A stretch of DNA of 64,000 nt from Devosia sediminis (lineage in GTDB: Bacteria; Pseudomonadota; Alphaproteobacteria; Rhizobiales; Devosiaceae): positions 930,001 to 994,000 of the forward strand of contig NZ_JAEKMH010000001.1 in NCBI RefSeq assembly GCF_016411825.1. The letters run 5' to 3'. Both the position numbers and the translations under genes were made by a program. The notes below the pieces were generated by a model. It saw only the letters and a program-made list of their open reading frames with translations, did not search any database and had not been told where the DNA came from. Below are positions 55,356-63,072 of this stretch, piece by piece; within the stretch, counting starts at the first letter, position 1, and every line of letters begins with the position of its first letter.

Positions 55356-56350
55356 GAACGGGCCTCCCGGGCCGAGGTGCGCACCGGCACGATCCGGCTG
55401 GCCAGCGGCGACTGGATGATCAGCACCAGGAAAATCAGCGCCGCCTTGACGATGAGGTTGAATTCGGGCGGGAAGCCCGAGACGAGGATGCCGGTGTTCA
55501 TGGCCTGGATGATGAGGGCGCCGACCACTGCCAGGGGTACGGAGAAGCGGCCGCCGAGCAGTGACGTGCCGCCGATGACCACCGCCAGGATGGCGTCGAG
55601 TTCGAGCCACAGGCCGGCATTGTTGGCATCGGCACCCCGGATGTCGCCGGCGACGATGAGGCCGGCGACCGCGGCGCAGAGGCCCGAAAGACCGTAGACA
55701 AGGAACAGCAGCATGCGGCTGCGGATGCCGGCGAGGCTCGCCGCCGCGCGATTGACGCCGACTGCCTCGATGAAGAGGCCGATCGCGGTGCGACGCACCA
55801 GCAGGGTGACCAGTATCATAAGGACGAGCGCTATCACCGCCGCCATGGGCAGGCCGAGGAAGGAGCCGGTGCCGATAAAGATCAACAGCGGATCGGTGAA
55901 GGTGACGATAAAGCCCTCGGTGATGAGCTGTGCGATGCCACGCCCGGCGACCATCAGCACCAGCGTGGCGACGATGGGCTGGATATCGAGTACGGCGACG
56001 AGGAAGCCGTTCCAGAGGCCGCAGACGAGGCCGACCGCGAGCGCGGCAGCGACGGCGACAGGTGCTGGATAACCGGCCACCACCATTGTCGCGGCCACCG
56101 CGCCCGCCATGGCCATCACCGCGCCGACCGAGAGGTCGACGCCTTTGGTGGCGATGACGCCCACCATGCCGATGGCGAGGATGGCCACCGGCGCGCCCCG
56201 GTTGAGGACATCGATGAGGCTGCCAAAGAGGCGACCGTCCTGCCAGGTGATGCGGAAGAAGTTGGGGAAGAGCAGCCAGTTGACCAGCAGCACGCCCACC
56301 AGGGCGAGCAGTTGTGGATTGGCCAGCCGAGTGAGAATGCGCCGCATCAT
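55352..56350 (-). CDS. ytfT: Galactofuranose-type ABC transporter permease YtfT
   Basis: A 332-residue permease with about ten helices: NRGAPVAILAIGMVGVIATK then GVDLSVGAVMAMAGAVAATM as the first conserved block, and VIGGTSLLGGRFSVPLAVVG near the end. It is the larger partner to YjfF. Its start overlaps the stop of the ATPase gene by 4 bases, so the set is translated together. Confidence 0.93.
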   Translation of the reverse strand: MMRRILTRLANPQLLALVGVLLVNWLLFPNFFRITWQDGRLFGSLIDVLNRGAPVAILAIGMVGVIATKGVDLSVGAVMAMAGAVAATMVVAGYPAPVAVAAALAVGLVCGLWNGFLVAVLDIQPIVATLVLMVAGRGIAQLITEGFIVTFTDPLLIFIGTGSFLGLPMAAVIALVLMILVTLLVRRTAIGLFIEAVGVNRAAASLAGIRSRMLLFLVYGLSGLCAAVAGLIVAGDIRGADANNAGLWLELDAILAVVIGGTSLLGGRFSVPLAVVGALIIQAMNTGILVSGFPPEFNLIVKAALIFLVLIIQSPLASRIVPVRTSAREARS

Positions 56351-57864
56351 GTCGACGGGCCCTCGCGATGGTTGGCGATCGCCTGGACGATGACGCCGGG
56401 ATTGATGTTTTCGCCCGAGAGTTCGGCCACCATTTCGCGGTCGCGCATCACCACGATGCGCGAGGAATAGGCGACGACTTCGTCGAGTTCGGAAGAAATG
56501 ACGACCAGGGCCAGGCCCTCGTCGCGCAGCCGGTTGATCGTGCGGACGATTTCGGCATGGGCGCCGACGTCGATGCCGCGGGTCGGCTCGTCAAGGATAA
56601 GAAATGCAGGGTCGGTCGCCAGCCAGCGCGACAGAATAACCTTCTGCTGGTTGCCACCGGACAGCAGCTTGATGGGCATGTCGAGCGAGGCGGCGCGTAT
56701 ATCCATGCTTTCGCCGAAGCGGCCGGCGATTTCCATCTGCTCGTCGCGGTTGAGGGCGCTGAACCAGCCCAGCTTACCCTGGAGGGCGATGATAATGTTC
56801 TCGCGCACGCTGAGGTCGCCGAAAATGCCTTCGGCCTTGCGATCCTCTGGACAGAAGCCGAAGCCGTGTCCGATGGCGTCGGTGGGGCGCGCGATGCTGG
56901 CCGGTTTGCCGGCGACCTTTACGGTGCCTTCGTCGGCGGCATCGGCGCCGAACATGATACGGGCCATTTCGGTGCGGCCCGAACCCAGCAGGCCCGCAAC
57001 GCCGATGACCTCCCCCTTGTGGATGGTGAGATTGAACGGATGCACGCTGCGCTTACGGCCATAATTGGCAAAGTCGAGCAGGACTTCGCCCATAGGACGC
57101 GCGTCCTCGACGCCGGTGGCGCCGGAGAAAGCGACGTCCTTGCCCAGCATCAGGCGGACGACGTCCGTGCGGGTCATGTCGTCGAGGGCGCGGGTTTCCA
57201 CCAGCTTGCCGTTGCGCAGGATGGTCACCCGGTCGGCGATGGCGAACACCTGGTCGAGGAAATGGGTGATGAAGACGATGGCAAGCCCATGGGCCTTGAG
57301 ATCGCGAATAATCTCGAAGAGGCGTTCGACCTCGTTGCGGTCGAGGCTGGCGGTGGGTTCGTCGAGGATGAGCACCTTGCCCGACAGTTCGACGGCGCGG
57401 GCAATGGCGACGATCTGCTGGACGGCCACCGAATGGGCGCCGAGTTCGCTCGATGGATCGATGTCGAGCCCGTAGCGCTTGAGAATGAGACGGGCGTCCG
57501 CCTCCATCTTGCGGCGCCTGACGAGGCCGAAGCGGGTCGGCTGGTGGCCGAGAAAGAGGTTTTCCGCCACGGAGCGGTTGGGCAGGAGGTTGACCTCCTG
57601 GTAGACGGTGCCGATGCCGTGAGCCTGGGCCTGCTGGGGATTGTCGAGATGCACCTGCGCACCGGCCGCAAGGACCGTGCCGCCATCAGGCTGGTAGGCG
57701 CCGGTCAGGATCTTGATCAGTGTCGACTTGCCGGCGCCATTTTCGCCGAGCAGGGCGTGGACTTCCCCGGCACGCAGGCCGAAATCGACAGCGTCCAACG
57801 CCACGTGGTTGCCGAAAATCTTGACGATGCCGCGCGCTTCGAGCGCGTATTCACTGCTGCTCAT
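56347..57864 (-). CDS. ytfR: Galactofuranose-type ABC transporter ATP-binding protein YtfR
   Basis: A 505-residue ATPase with two nucleotide-binding domains. First domain: [20 protein letters not shown] (Walker A), SVAVQQIVAIARAVELSG (signature region), ILDEPTASLD (Walker B). The second domain has GLLGSGRTEMARIMFGA in place of a normal Walker A, LSGGNQQKVILSRWLA (signature) and LILDEPTRGID (Walker B). ATG 57864 has GGAGAGGG. The double-domain form is the usual one in YtfR/RbsA proteins, unlike the single-domain protein at 40926. Confidence 0.94.
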   Translation of the reverse strand: MSSSEYALEARGIVKIFGNHVALDAVDFGLRAGEVHALLGENGAGKSTLIKILTGAYQPDGGTVLAAGAQVHLDNPQQAQAHGIGTVYQEVNLLPNRSVAENLFLGHQPTRFGLVRRRKMEADARLILKRYGLDIDPSSELGAHSVAVQQIVAIARAVELSGKVLILDEPTASLDRNEVERLFEIIRDLKAHGLAIVFITHFLDQVFAIADRVTILRNGKLVETRALDDMTRTDVVRLMLGKDVAFSGATGVEDARPMGEVLLDFANYGRKRSVHPFNLTIHKGEVIGVAGLLGSGRTEMARIMFGADAADEGTVKVAGKPASIARPTDAIGHGFGFCPEDRKAEGIFGDLSVRENIIIALQGKLGWFSALNRDEQMEIAGRFGESMDIRAASLDMPIKLLSGGNQQKVILSRWLATDPAFLILDEPTRGIDVGAHAEIVRTINRLRDEGLALVVISSELDEVVAYSSRIVVMRDREMVAELSGENINPGVIVQAIANHREGPST

Positions 57865-57898
57865 TGCCCTCTCCCCCCAGGGTACCCCCACCCTTGGT

Positions 57899-58014
57899 CC
57901 CTCCCCACAAGGGGGAGGGAGACGATGAACACAAAGCTGCGGTCTTTCGCCTCCCTCCCTTGGATGGGGAGGGAATGAGGGTGGGGTGGGGCCACACTAA
58001 CCGGCCCCACCCCC
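57899..58014. repeat. Cluster of GC-rich hairpins between ytfQ and ytfR
   Basis: Three inverted repeats: CCCTCCCC (57899-57906) with GGGGAGGG (57912-57919); CCCTCCC (57953-57959) with GGGAGGG (57967-57973); and GGGGTGGGGCC (57983-57993) with its complement (58003-58013), an 11-bp stem on the ytfQ transcript just after its stop. No ORF is seen in the 165-base gap. Confidence 0.65.
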
Positions 58015-58029
58015 AAACACCTATGGTCT

Positions 58030-59001
58030 TTAGTAGCCGAGGCCCTTGCGGCGTTCGTACTCACCGGCCGGATCGTCAGCAGCGGTATAGAGCTTGGATT
58101 CGGTGATGATGAACTTTTCCGGCTCGGTACCATTGGCCCAGTAGGCGGCCAGGGCGTCGAAGGCGGGGCCGGCCATGTTCGGGGTCAGTTCGACCGTGGC
58201 ATTGGCTTCGCCGGCGGCGATGGCGGTGAAGATATCCGGAACGGCGTCGATGGAGACGACCAGGATATCCTCGCCCGGCTTGAGGCCGGCATCCTTGATG
58301 GCCTGGATGGCTCCGACGGCCATGTCGTCATTGTGGGCATAGACGGCGCAGATGTCGGCGCCGCCATTGGACGACTTGAGGAAAGCCTCCATGACTTCCT
58401 TGCCCTTGGAGCGGGTGAAGTCGCCGGTCTGGCTCTGGGTGATGGTGATGTTGGCGGCCGAGGCGATGCCTTCCTCGAAACCCTGCTTGCGGTTGATGGC
58501 CGGGCTGGAGCCCACGGTGCCCTGCAGTTCGACGACGTTGCACTCTTCGCCGGCCACTTCGTTGACCAGCCATTCGCCGGCTACGCGGCCTTCGAGCACC
58601 TGGTCGGAGGCGACCGAAGTCAGGTACAGGTCTTCGGGGGCGTCGATGCCGCGGTCGAGCAGGATCACCGGGATCTCGGCTTCCTTGGCTTCGGTCAGCA
58701 CGTCGTCCCAACCGGTGGCGACAACCGGGGCGATGAGGATGGCGTCAACGCCCTGGGCGATGAAGCCGCGGATGGCCTTGATCTGGTTTTCCTGCTTCTG
58801 CTGGGCGTCGGCGAACTTGAGGTCGATGCCGCGTTCCTCAGCCTGCAGCTTGGTCACGGACGTTTCGGCGGCGCGCCAGCCCGATTCCGAGCCGATCTGC
58901 GAGAAGCCGATGACCTTGCCGGTCAGATCCTGTGCCAGGGCACCGGAAGACAAGGCGGTAACGAGGCCTGCCGCGAGGGCAAGCTTGGTGATGATGCTCA
59001 C
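58030..59001 (-). CDS. ytfQ: Galactofuranose-type ABC transporter substrate-binding protein YtfQ
   Basis: A 323-residue periplasmic protein. Signal peptide: SIITKLALAAGLVTALSSGA, cleaved near ALAQ. Mature blocks: KVIGFSQIGSESGWRAAETS (the YtfQ opening), NQIKAIRGFIAQGVDAILI, VILLDRGIDAPEDLY and VYAHNDDMAVGAIQAIKDAG. In Escherichia coli it binds galactofuranose. The start is GTG 59001 with GGGAGGA seven bases before it. It is the first gene of the operon and is separated from ytfR by hairpins, which would allow more binding protein than ATPase. Confidence 0.94.
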   Translation of the reverse strand: MSIITKLALAAGLVTALSSGALAQDLTGKVIGFSQIGSESGWRAAETSVTKLQAEERGIDLKFADAQQKQENQIKAIRGFIAQGVDAILIAPVVATGWDDVLTEAKEAEIPVILLDRGIDAPEDLYLTSVASDQVLEGRVAGEWLVNEVAGEECNVVELQGTVGSSPAINRKQGFEEGIASAANITITQSQTGDFTRSKGKEVMEAFLKSSNGGADICAVYAHNDDMAVGAIQAIKDAGLKPGEDILVVSIDAVPDIFTAIAAGEANATVELTPNMAGPAFDALAAYWANGTEPEKFIITESKLYTAADDPAGEYERRKGLGY

Positions 59002-59058
59002 GATGGTATCCTCCCAATGTCCGCCCGGCGTATGCGCTTCAGGCGGTGAGAGGACGCT

Positions 59059-59077
59059 ATATAAAGTACTATTATAT
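59059..59077 (-). promoter_or_regulatory. Inverted repeat with TATAAT, upstream of ytfQ
   Basis: ATATAA (59059-59064), a 7-base centre, then TTATAT (59072-59077). On the minus strand this contains TATAAT, a perfect -10, about 70 bases ahead of the ytfQ start. It is a candidate promoter and operator for the FadR-type regulator at 53593. No clear -35 was found. The rest of the 253-base gap to tRNA-Trp shows no gene. Confidence 0.45.
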
Positions 59078-59254
59078 GTAAAGTCGGAAAGTGCGGGGCC
59101 GGAATGTTTGCGCGGTGACGCTAACATGGTGAGCAAATTCAATGGGTTAGGAGAAAAGCGTTGGCGGCGGGGAAGACGCGACACCCTTTCCACCGTCCGT
59201 ACAATGAGCCTCTTGCATCATGCCGGCTTTGCGATTAGACACAGCCTCGCCTGA

Positions 59255-59330
59255 AGGGGTTTAGCTCAGTTGGTAGAGCATCGGTCTCCAAAACCGAGGG
59301 TCGTGGGTTCGAGTCCCCCAGCCCCTGCCA
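59255..59330 (+). tRNA. tRNA-Trp (CCA)
   Basis: 76 bases including a 3' CCA. The acceptor stem AGGGGTT/AGCCCCT, D arm GCTC-AGTTGGTA-GAGC, anticodon loop CTCCAAA (CCA) and T arm GTGGGTTCGAGTCCCCC are all standard. It precedes secE-nusG, a widespread linkage. Confidence 0.97.
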
Positions 59331-59379
59331 GGCACTAAAATGGGATCGTCGAGCAGAGCTCCGATCAGTACAATACCAA

Positions 59380-59781
59380 TCACGCTGCCTTTTGAGACAG
59401 GAAACGATCGATGATCGGGTCCCGCAGCCGGTGGTATTCGTCCTTGTCGATACCGCCTCGCTCGTAGACTTCCTTGAGCCGCGTCAGCATGAGCAGGACT
59501 TCCTCGTTGGAAGTGGTGGCCTGGCTCGGGGCGGGAGGAGGGACGGCTTCGGTGCGCAGGTCGATCTTGACCTTGGGCGTGAGGTCACCGCCGGCCACGC
59601 AGGCCCAGATCAACGACGCTACCCAGCCCAGGAAACTCCAGCCCAGTACGAGGTTGAGCGCGAAGATGGCCCAGCGATTCCGATGCCTGCGGCGGAATGC
59701 GATTATGGAGGGCACAAAGTAGAGGACGATCAGTGCCACGAAGAAAAATAAGGAGAGAATGCCAAAAATCGAAGTTGCCAT
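59380..59781 (-). CDS. Superinfection-immunity-like small membrane protein
   Basis: A 133-residue product. Two membrane helices (about 5-25, ILSLFFFVALIVLYFVPSII, and 39-58, AIFALNLVLGWSFLGWVASL) with a basic loop RRRHRNRW match the superinfection-immunity family (PF14373), known from phage T4 Imm but common in non-phage settings. The C-terminus (EVLLMLTRLKEVYERGGIDK) is a SHOCT-like oligomerisation stretch. ATG 59781 was chosen because the frame upstream to 60033 has no family-like content. It sits between tRNA-Trp and secE, on the opposite strand. Confidence 0.75.
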   Translation of the reverse strand: MATSIFGILSLFFFVALIVLYFVPSIIAFRRRHRNRWAIFALNLVLGWSFLGWVASLIWACVAGGDLTPKVKIDLRTEAVPPPAPSQATTSNEEVLLMLTRLKEVYERGGIDKDEYHRLRDPIIDRFLSQKAA

Positions 59782-60085
59782 AGATGGGCCTGCGTCCAAA
59801 TGTGCCGGAGAACTGCTATGGGCAGGGTAGGTGGCTGCGGCTGAAACAATCGTAAATAGTTGAAGCAGAGAGATTTTTTCCTTACCGGCGCGTAAACGGA
59901 TGCATCCGCCAGGTTGCGGGCAAAAAGACAAAAGGTTGGGGAAATAGGCCAGCCCCCGGTAGGGGTTGGGGAGTGCATGGGAACCGGGGACTGACGTTGG
60001 AGGTCGCAGGAGGCTAAGCCTGCGTTGTATCAACGACCGGGGCGGACAATGGTTGCTTGCGCGGGGAAGTAATTGTCGATCGCGA
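59782..60085. other. 304-base intergenic region, no gene seen
   Basis: No reading frame with a ribosome site, tRNA or strong terminator was found. The content is moderately A+T-rich around 59850-59890. It presumably contains the promoter of the superinfection-immunity-like gene. Confidence 0.5.
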
Positions 60086-60409
60086 CTATTCAGCCGCAGC
60101 GGGCAGGGCGCTGGCCAGGTGGCGCGCCTTGAGCTTGTTGAGCTGGTGCGCGGCGTGGGCGAGCAGGGCTGTGCGAGCCTGCTCGTGCGGGACGAGGCCG
60201 CAGTCGCTCTTCACCGGGAGGTTGAGACCATATTCGGTGACATTGCCCATGAATGCTTCGCGAATGCGGACGCGAACGGTACCGGTGAGGCGACCCTTGA
60301 TGGTCCGGTGCGGACCAAAGTGCAGCAGCTGACAGCCGATAATCTCGAACGACATAGCCCCCTCCAAGAGCGCGCCGCCACATTCCGGGCACAATTCATC
60401 CAACGACAT
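60086..60409 (-). CDS. Small protein with an N-terminal zinc-ribbon-like CxxC
   Basis: A 107-residue product: MSLDELCPECGGALLEGAMS with one CxxC, then a strand-rich middle and a His/Ala-rich helical C-terminus (HAAHQLNKLKARHLASALP). A second Cys pair is absent, so a full zinc ribbon is unlikely; one further Cys lies at 26 and one at 70. No family is recognised. No clear ribosome site precedes ATG 60409, and support is mainly the length and the Cys motif. The 203-base gap to secE has no gene. Confidence 0.45.
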   Translation of the reverse strand: MSLDELCPECGGALLEGAMSFEIIGCQLLHFGPHRTIKGRLTGTVRVRIREAFMGNVTEYGLNLPVKSDCGLVPHEQARTALLAHAAHQLNKLKARHLASALPAAAE

Positions 60410-60612
60410 GGCCGCAAGACGCGCAAGAGAAATCGCTCGGGTTTTACACTTATACTTTACAGAAGGGTGAAATCGGCGGGTGCGGCGGGGTGAACGATTC
60501 TCCCCTGGCCCTGTTGCAATCCGTTTCCAAAGCCTCTAGATAGCCCGCTCTAGCCGTGCGGGATTCCTGCGCGGCCTTTGGTTTTGCACCAAGATATACG
60601 AGTTGAACGCCC

Positions 60613-60807
60613 ATGGCCCGTACGAACCCCGTCCAGTTTCTCCAGCAGGTTCGCTCGGAAGTCAGCAAGGTCACCTGGCCCGGCCGCAATGAGGTGGTGA
60701 TTTCCACCATCATGGTGCTGGTGCTGGTCATCCTCGCCAGCTTGTTCTTCCTCACTGCGGACCAGGTCATTTCCTGGCTCGTGTCCTTGATGCTGTCGAT
60801 CCGCTAA
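60613..60807 (+). CDS. secE: Preprotein translocase subunit SecE
   Basis: A 64-residue essential subunit of the SecYEG channel. The conserved cytoplasmic part is FLQQVRSEVSKVTWPGRNEV, an amphipathic helix, then one membrane helix (about 35-58: VLVLVILASLFFLTADQV). The short, single-helix form is usual outside enterobacteria. It lies 40 bases before nusG in the same transcript. Confidence 0.96.
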   Translation: MARTNPVQFLQQVRSEVSKVTWPGRNEVVISTIMVLVLVILASLFFLTADQVISWLVSLMLSIR

Positions 60808-60847
60808 GCGGATCCGTTATTAGATACAAGTGGAGCGGCGACCCTTT

Positions 60848-61378
60848 ATGGCCAAGCGCTGGTACATCGTTCAGGCTTACTCGAATTTCGAGCGCAAGGT
60901 GGCGGAAGACATCCGCCTCAAGGTTGCGCAGAAGAAGCTCGAGCACCTGTTTGAAGACGTGATCGTGCCGACCGAGAAGGTCGTGGAGATCCGTCGCGGC
61001 CGCAAGGTGGACACCGAGCGCAAGTTCTTCCCGGGCTATGTCCTGGTGAAGATGGACATGACCGACGAGGCATTCCATCTCATCAAGAACACACCCAAGG
61101 TCACCGGTTTCCTCGGCGCGGACAACAAGCCGATGCCGATTTCGGAGCGTGAGGCCATGTCGATCCTGCAGCAGGTGCAGGAAGGCGTGGACCATCCCAA
61201 GCCCTCCGTCAGCTTCGAAGTGGGCGAAAACGTGCGTGTTTCGGACGGTCCCTTCGCCAGCTTCAACGGCGTCGTCGAAGAGGTGGACGAAGAACGCTCC
61301 CGCCTCAAGGTCGAGGTCTCGATTTTCGGGCGTCCCACTCCGGTGGAGCTCGAATACGGTCAGGTCGAAAAGGTCTGA
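60848..61378 (+). CDS. nusG: Transcription termination/antitermination protein NusG
   Basis: A 176-residue protein. NGN domain: MAKRWYIVQAYSNFERKVAE to FFPGYVLVKMDMTDEAFH, with the RNA-polymerase contact region. KOW domain: VGENVRVSDGPFASFNGVVE. It links RNA polymerase to Rho and to the ribosome. ATG 60848 is the conventional start; the six-codon extension from 60830 lacks support. It is followed by a 109-base leader before rplK. Confidence 0.97.
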   Translation: MAKRWYIVQAYSNFERKVAEDIRLKVAQKKLEHLFEDVIVPTEKVVEIRRGRKVDTERKFFPGYVLVKMDMTDEAFHLIKNTPKVTGFLGADNKPMPISEREAMSILQQVQEGVDHPKPSVSFEVGENVRVSDGPFASFNGVVEEVDEERSRLKVEVSIFGRPTPVELEYGQVEKV

Positions 61379-61384
61379 CCAAGG

Positions 61385-61402
61385 CGCCCGGGCAACCGGG
61401 CG
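61385..61402 (+). other. Hairpin after nusG
   Basis: CGCCCGG (61385-61391), GCAA, then CCGGGCG (61396-61402), a perfect seven-base stem with a GNRA-type loop, seven bases after the nusG stop codon. No T-run follows, so full termination is unlikely. Confidence 0.55.
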
Positions 61403-61406
61403 AAAC

Positions 61407-61454
61407 CCGTGGAAGGGGATGGCGCTTTGCCGGCGCCAGGAAACCGCACCACGG
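61407..61454 (+). promoter_or_regulatory. Candidate ribosomal protein L1 binding leader before rplK
   Basis: CCGTGG (61407-61412) pairs with CCACGG (61449-61454), and TGGCGC (61420-61425) pairs with GCGCCA (61433-61438). The two stems are separated by an asymmetric internal loop, AAGGGGA on one side and a ten-base stretch on the other. In known bacteria L1 binds such a mimic of its 23S rRNA site in the leader of the L11 operon and represses rplK-rplA. The fold is seen; the binding is inferred. Confidence 0.55.
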
Positions 61455-61487
61455 CTCAACTGCCTTAGGGCAAACAGAGGATAGAAA

Positions 61488-61916
61488 ATGGCAAAGAAAG
61501 TCACTGGCTACGTCAAGCTGCAGGTTCCTGCCGGCTCGGCTACCCCGTCGCCCCCGATCGGCCCGGCCCTCGGTCAGCGCGGTCTGAACATCATGGAATT
61601 CTGCAAGGCGTTCAACGCCGCCACGCAGGAAATGGAAAAGGGTTCGCCCATTCCGGTCGTGATCACCGCCTATGCCGACAAGAGCTTCACTTTCGAGATG
61701 AAGCAGCCGCCGGTTACCTACTTCATCAAGAAGGCCGTCAACCTCAAGTCCGGCTCCAAGCTTCCGGGCAAGGAATCGGCCGGCACCATCACGACGGCCC
61801 AGCTGCGTGAAATCGCCGAGAAGAAGATGAAGGATCTCAACGCTGACGATATCGACGCCGCCGTGTCGATGATCGCCGGTTCCGCCCGTTCCATGGGCAT
61901 CCAGGTCGAGGGCTGA
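61488..61916 (+). CDS. rplK: 50S ribosomal protein L11
   Basis: A 142-residue protein. The N-terminal domain opens [20 protein letters not shown] and has [20 protein letters not shown]; the C-terminal rRNA-binding domain has [20 protein letters not shown] and ends SMGIQVEG. It forms the GTPase-associated stalk base with L10 and L7/L12. AGAGGA precedes ATG 61488. It is 5 bases before rplA. Confidence 0.98.
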   Translation: MAKKVTGYVKLQVPAGSATPSPPIGPALGQRGLNIMEFCKAFNAATQEMEKGSPIPVVITAYADKSFTFEMKQPPVTYFIKKAVNLKSGSKLPGKESAGTITTAQLREIAEKKMKDLNADDIDAAVSMIAGSARSMGIQVEG

Positions 61917-61921
61917 GAATT

Positions 61922-62614
61922 ATGGCAAAGATCGCAAAGAAGGTCGCCAAGGCCCGTGAAGGCATCGACCGCAACAAGCTCTACGGCCTCGAAGACGCCG
62001 TGAAGATGGTCAAGGCCCGCGCCTCCGCCAAGTTCGACGAAACCGTCGAAATCGCGATGAACCTGGGCGTCGACCCGCGTCACGCCGACCAGATGGTCCG
62101 CGGCGTGGTCAACCTGCCCAACGGCACCGGCAAGACCGTTCGCGTCGCCGTGTTCGCCCGTGGCGCCAAGGCCGACGAAGCCAAGGCCGCCGGTGCTGAC
62201 ATCGTCGGCGCCGAAGACCTGCTGGAAGTGATCCAGGGCGGCAAGATCGATTTCGATCGTTGCATTGCCACCCCGGACATGATGCCGCTGGTCGGTCGCC
62301 TCGGTAAGGTCCTGGGCCCGCGCAACCTGATGCCGAACCCCAAGGTCGGCACCGTGACCATGGACGTCAAGGGTGCCGTCGGTGCTGCCAAGGGCGGCGC
62401 CGTGGAATACCGCGTCGAGAAGGCCGGTATCATCCATGCCGGTATCGGCAAGGTGTCGTTCTCGGAAGAAGCGCTGCTGCAGAACATCAAGGCCTTCACC
62501 GACGCCGTCGTGAAGTCCAAGCCTGCCGGCGCCAAGGGCACCTACGTCAAGAAGGTCGCCGTTTCCTCGACCATGGGCCCCGGCGTCCATGTCGAGCCGG
62601 GTACCGCGCTTTAA
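61922..62614 (+). CDS. rplA: 50S ribosomal protein L1
   Basis: A 230-residue protein: [20 protein letters not shown], the [14 protein letters not shown] block, and the signature [12 protein letters not shown]. It binds 23S rRNA at the L1 stalk, and its own mRNA by the same surface in species where autoregulation is known. It ends before a 458-base region with leader and repeat structures. Confidence 0.98.
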   Translation: MAKIAKKVAKAREGIDRNKLYGLEDAVKMVKARASAKFDETVEIAMNLGVDPRHADQMVRGVVNLPNGTGKTVRVAVFARGAKADEAKAAGADIVGAEDLLEVIQGGKIDFDRCIATPDMMPLVGRLGKVLGPRNLMPNPKVGTVTMDVKGAVGAAKGGAVEYRVEKAGIIHAGIGKVSFSEEALLQNIKAFTDAVVKSKPAGAKGTYVKKVAVSSTMGPGVHVEPGTAL

Positions 62615-62616
62615 GA

Positions 62617-62634
62617 GCAGAGCGCAAGCTCTGC
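62617..62634 (+). other. Hairpin just after rplA
   Basis: GCAGAGC (62617-62623), GCAA, then GCTCTGC (62628-62634), three bases after the rplA stop. Perfect stem with a GNRA-type loop and no T-run; possibly a processing or attenuation point. Confidence 0.5.
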
Positions 62635-62637
62635 GCG

Positions 62638-62732
62638 CACCGTGTGCCGCCCCGGGCTTGACCCGGGGGCCAATCACAGTTAGGTGCCGCGTTTAAAGTG
62701 GCCCTCGGATCAAGTCCGAGGGCGGCACGGTG
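62638..62732. repeat. Large imperfect inverted repeat (dispersed palindromic element)
   Basis: GTGCCGCCC (62644-62652) pairs with GGGCGGCAC (62720-62728), extended by CACCGT and its complement with a 2-base bulge. Inside are two smaller hairpins around CCGGGCTTGACCCGG and TCGGATCAAGTCCGA. This is typical of mobile palindromic elements found many times in Hyphomicrobiales genomes. It lies in the rplA-rplJ gap. Confidence 0.6.
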
Positions 62733-62799
62733 AGTGATGATAGATCGCGCACCACGAATTCCGGACGGCCATGGCCGCCCGGTGTTTCAACCGGAAGTG

Positions 62800-63072
62800 G
62801 AGTGATCCGCTCGAGGTTGGAAAAGTCCTGTCCGAGACTGCCGGCCGGCGTCATGCCGTTAATTCCATCCGGAGCCAGCAATAGACGGGGTGAGACCCAA
62901 TTCCGGGCCGAAAGGCTCACACGGGTTGCGGTTCGAACCTAAGCCAGTTGCCCCATGCGGGCACTCGGTTGGCAGGCACTAACCGTTGTTCCCCGGCCCG
63001 AACAGGGCAGGGGGCAGCAATTGGCAATGGTCCCTTGGCGGATGCCTCGGGGCTTATTTGTGGAGACTAGCT
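62800..63072 (+). promoter_or_regulatory. Candidate ribosomal protein L10 leader before rplJ
   Basis: A long untranslated stretch precedes rplJ, as in many bacteria where L10-L7/L12 binds its own mRNA. Seen: GGCC-GAAA-GGCT hairpin at about 62907-62916, a GGTTCGAACC palindrome at 62930-62939, and conserved-looking runs such as GAGCCAGCAATAGACGGGGT. I identify it by position and appearance; the kink-turn itself was not proven. Confidence 0.5.

Noticed and set aside
56368..57978. A 536-codon plus-strand frame opposite ytfR
   Set aside because: Walker and signature motifs are on the minus strand only.
59380..59781. A prophage remnant, suggested by the superinfection-immunity family name
   Set aside because: No integrase, structural or lysis gene is in the window, and the family is widespread outside phages.
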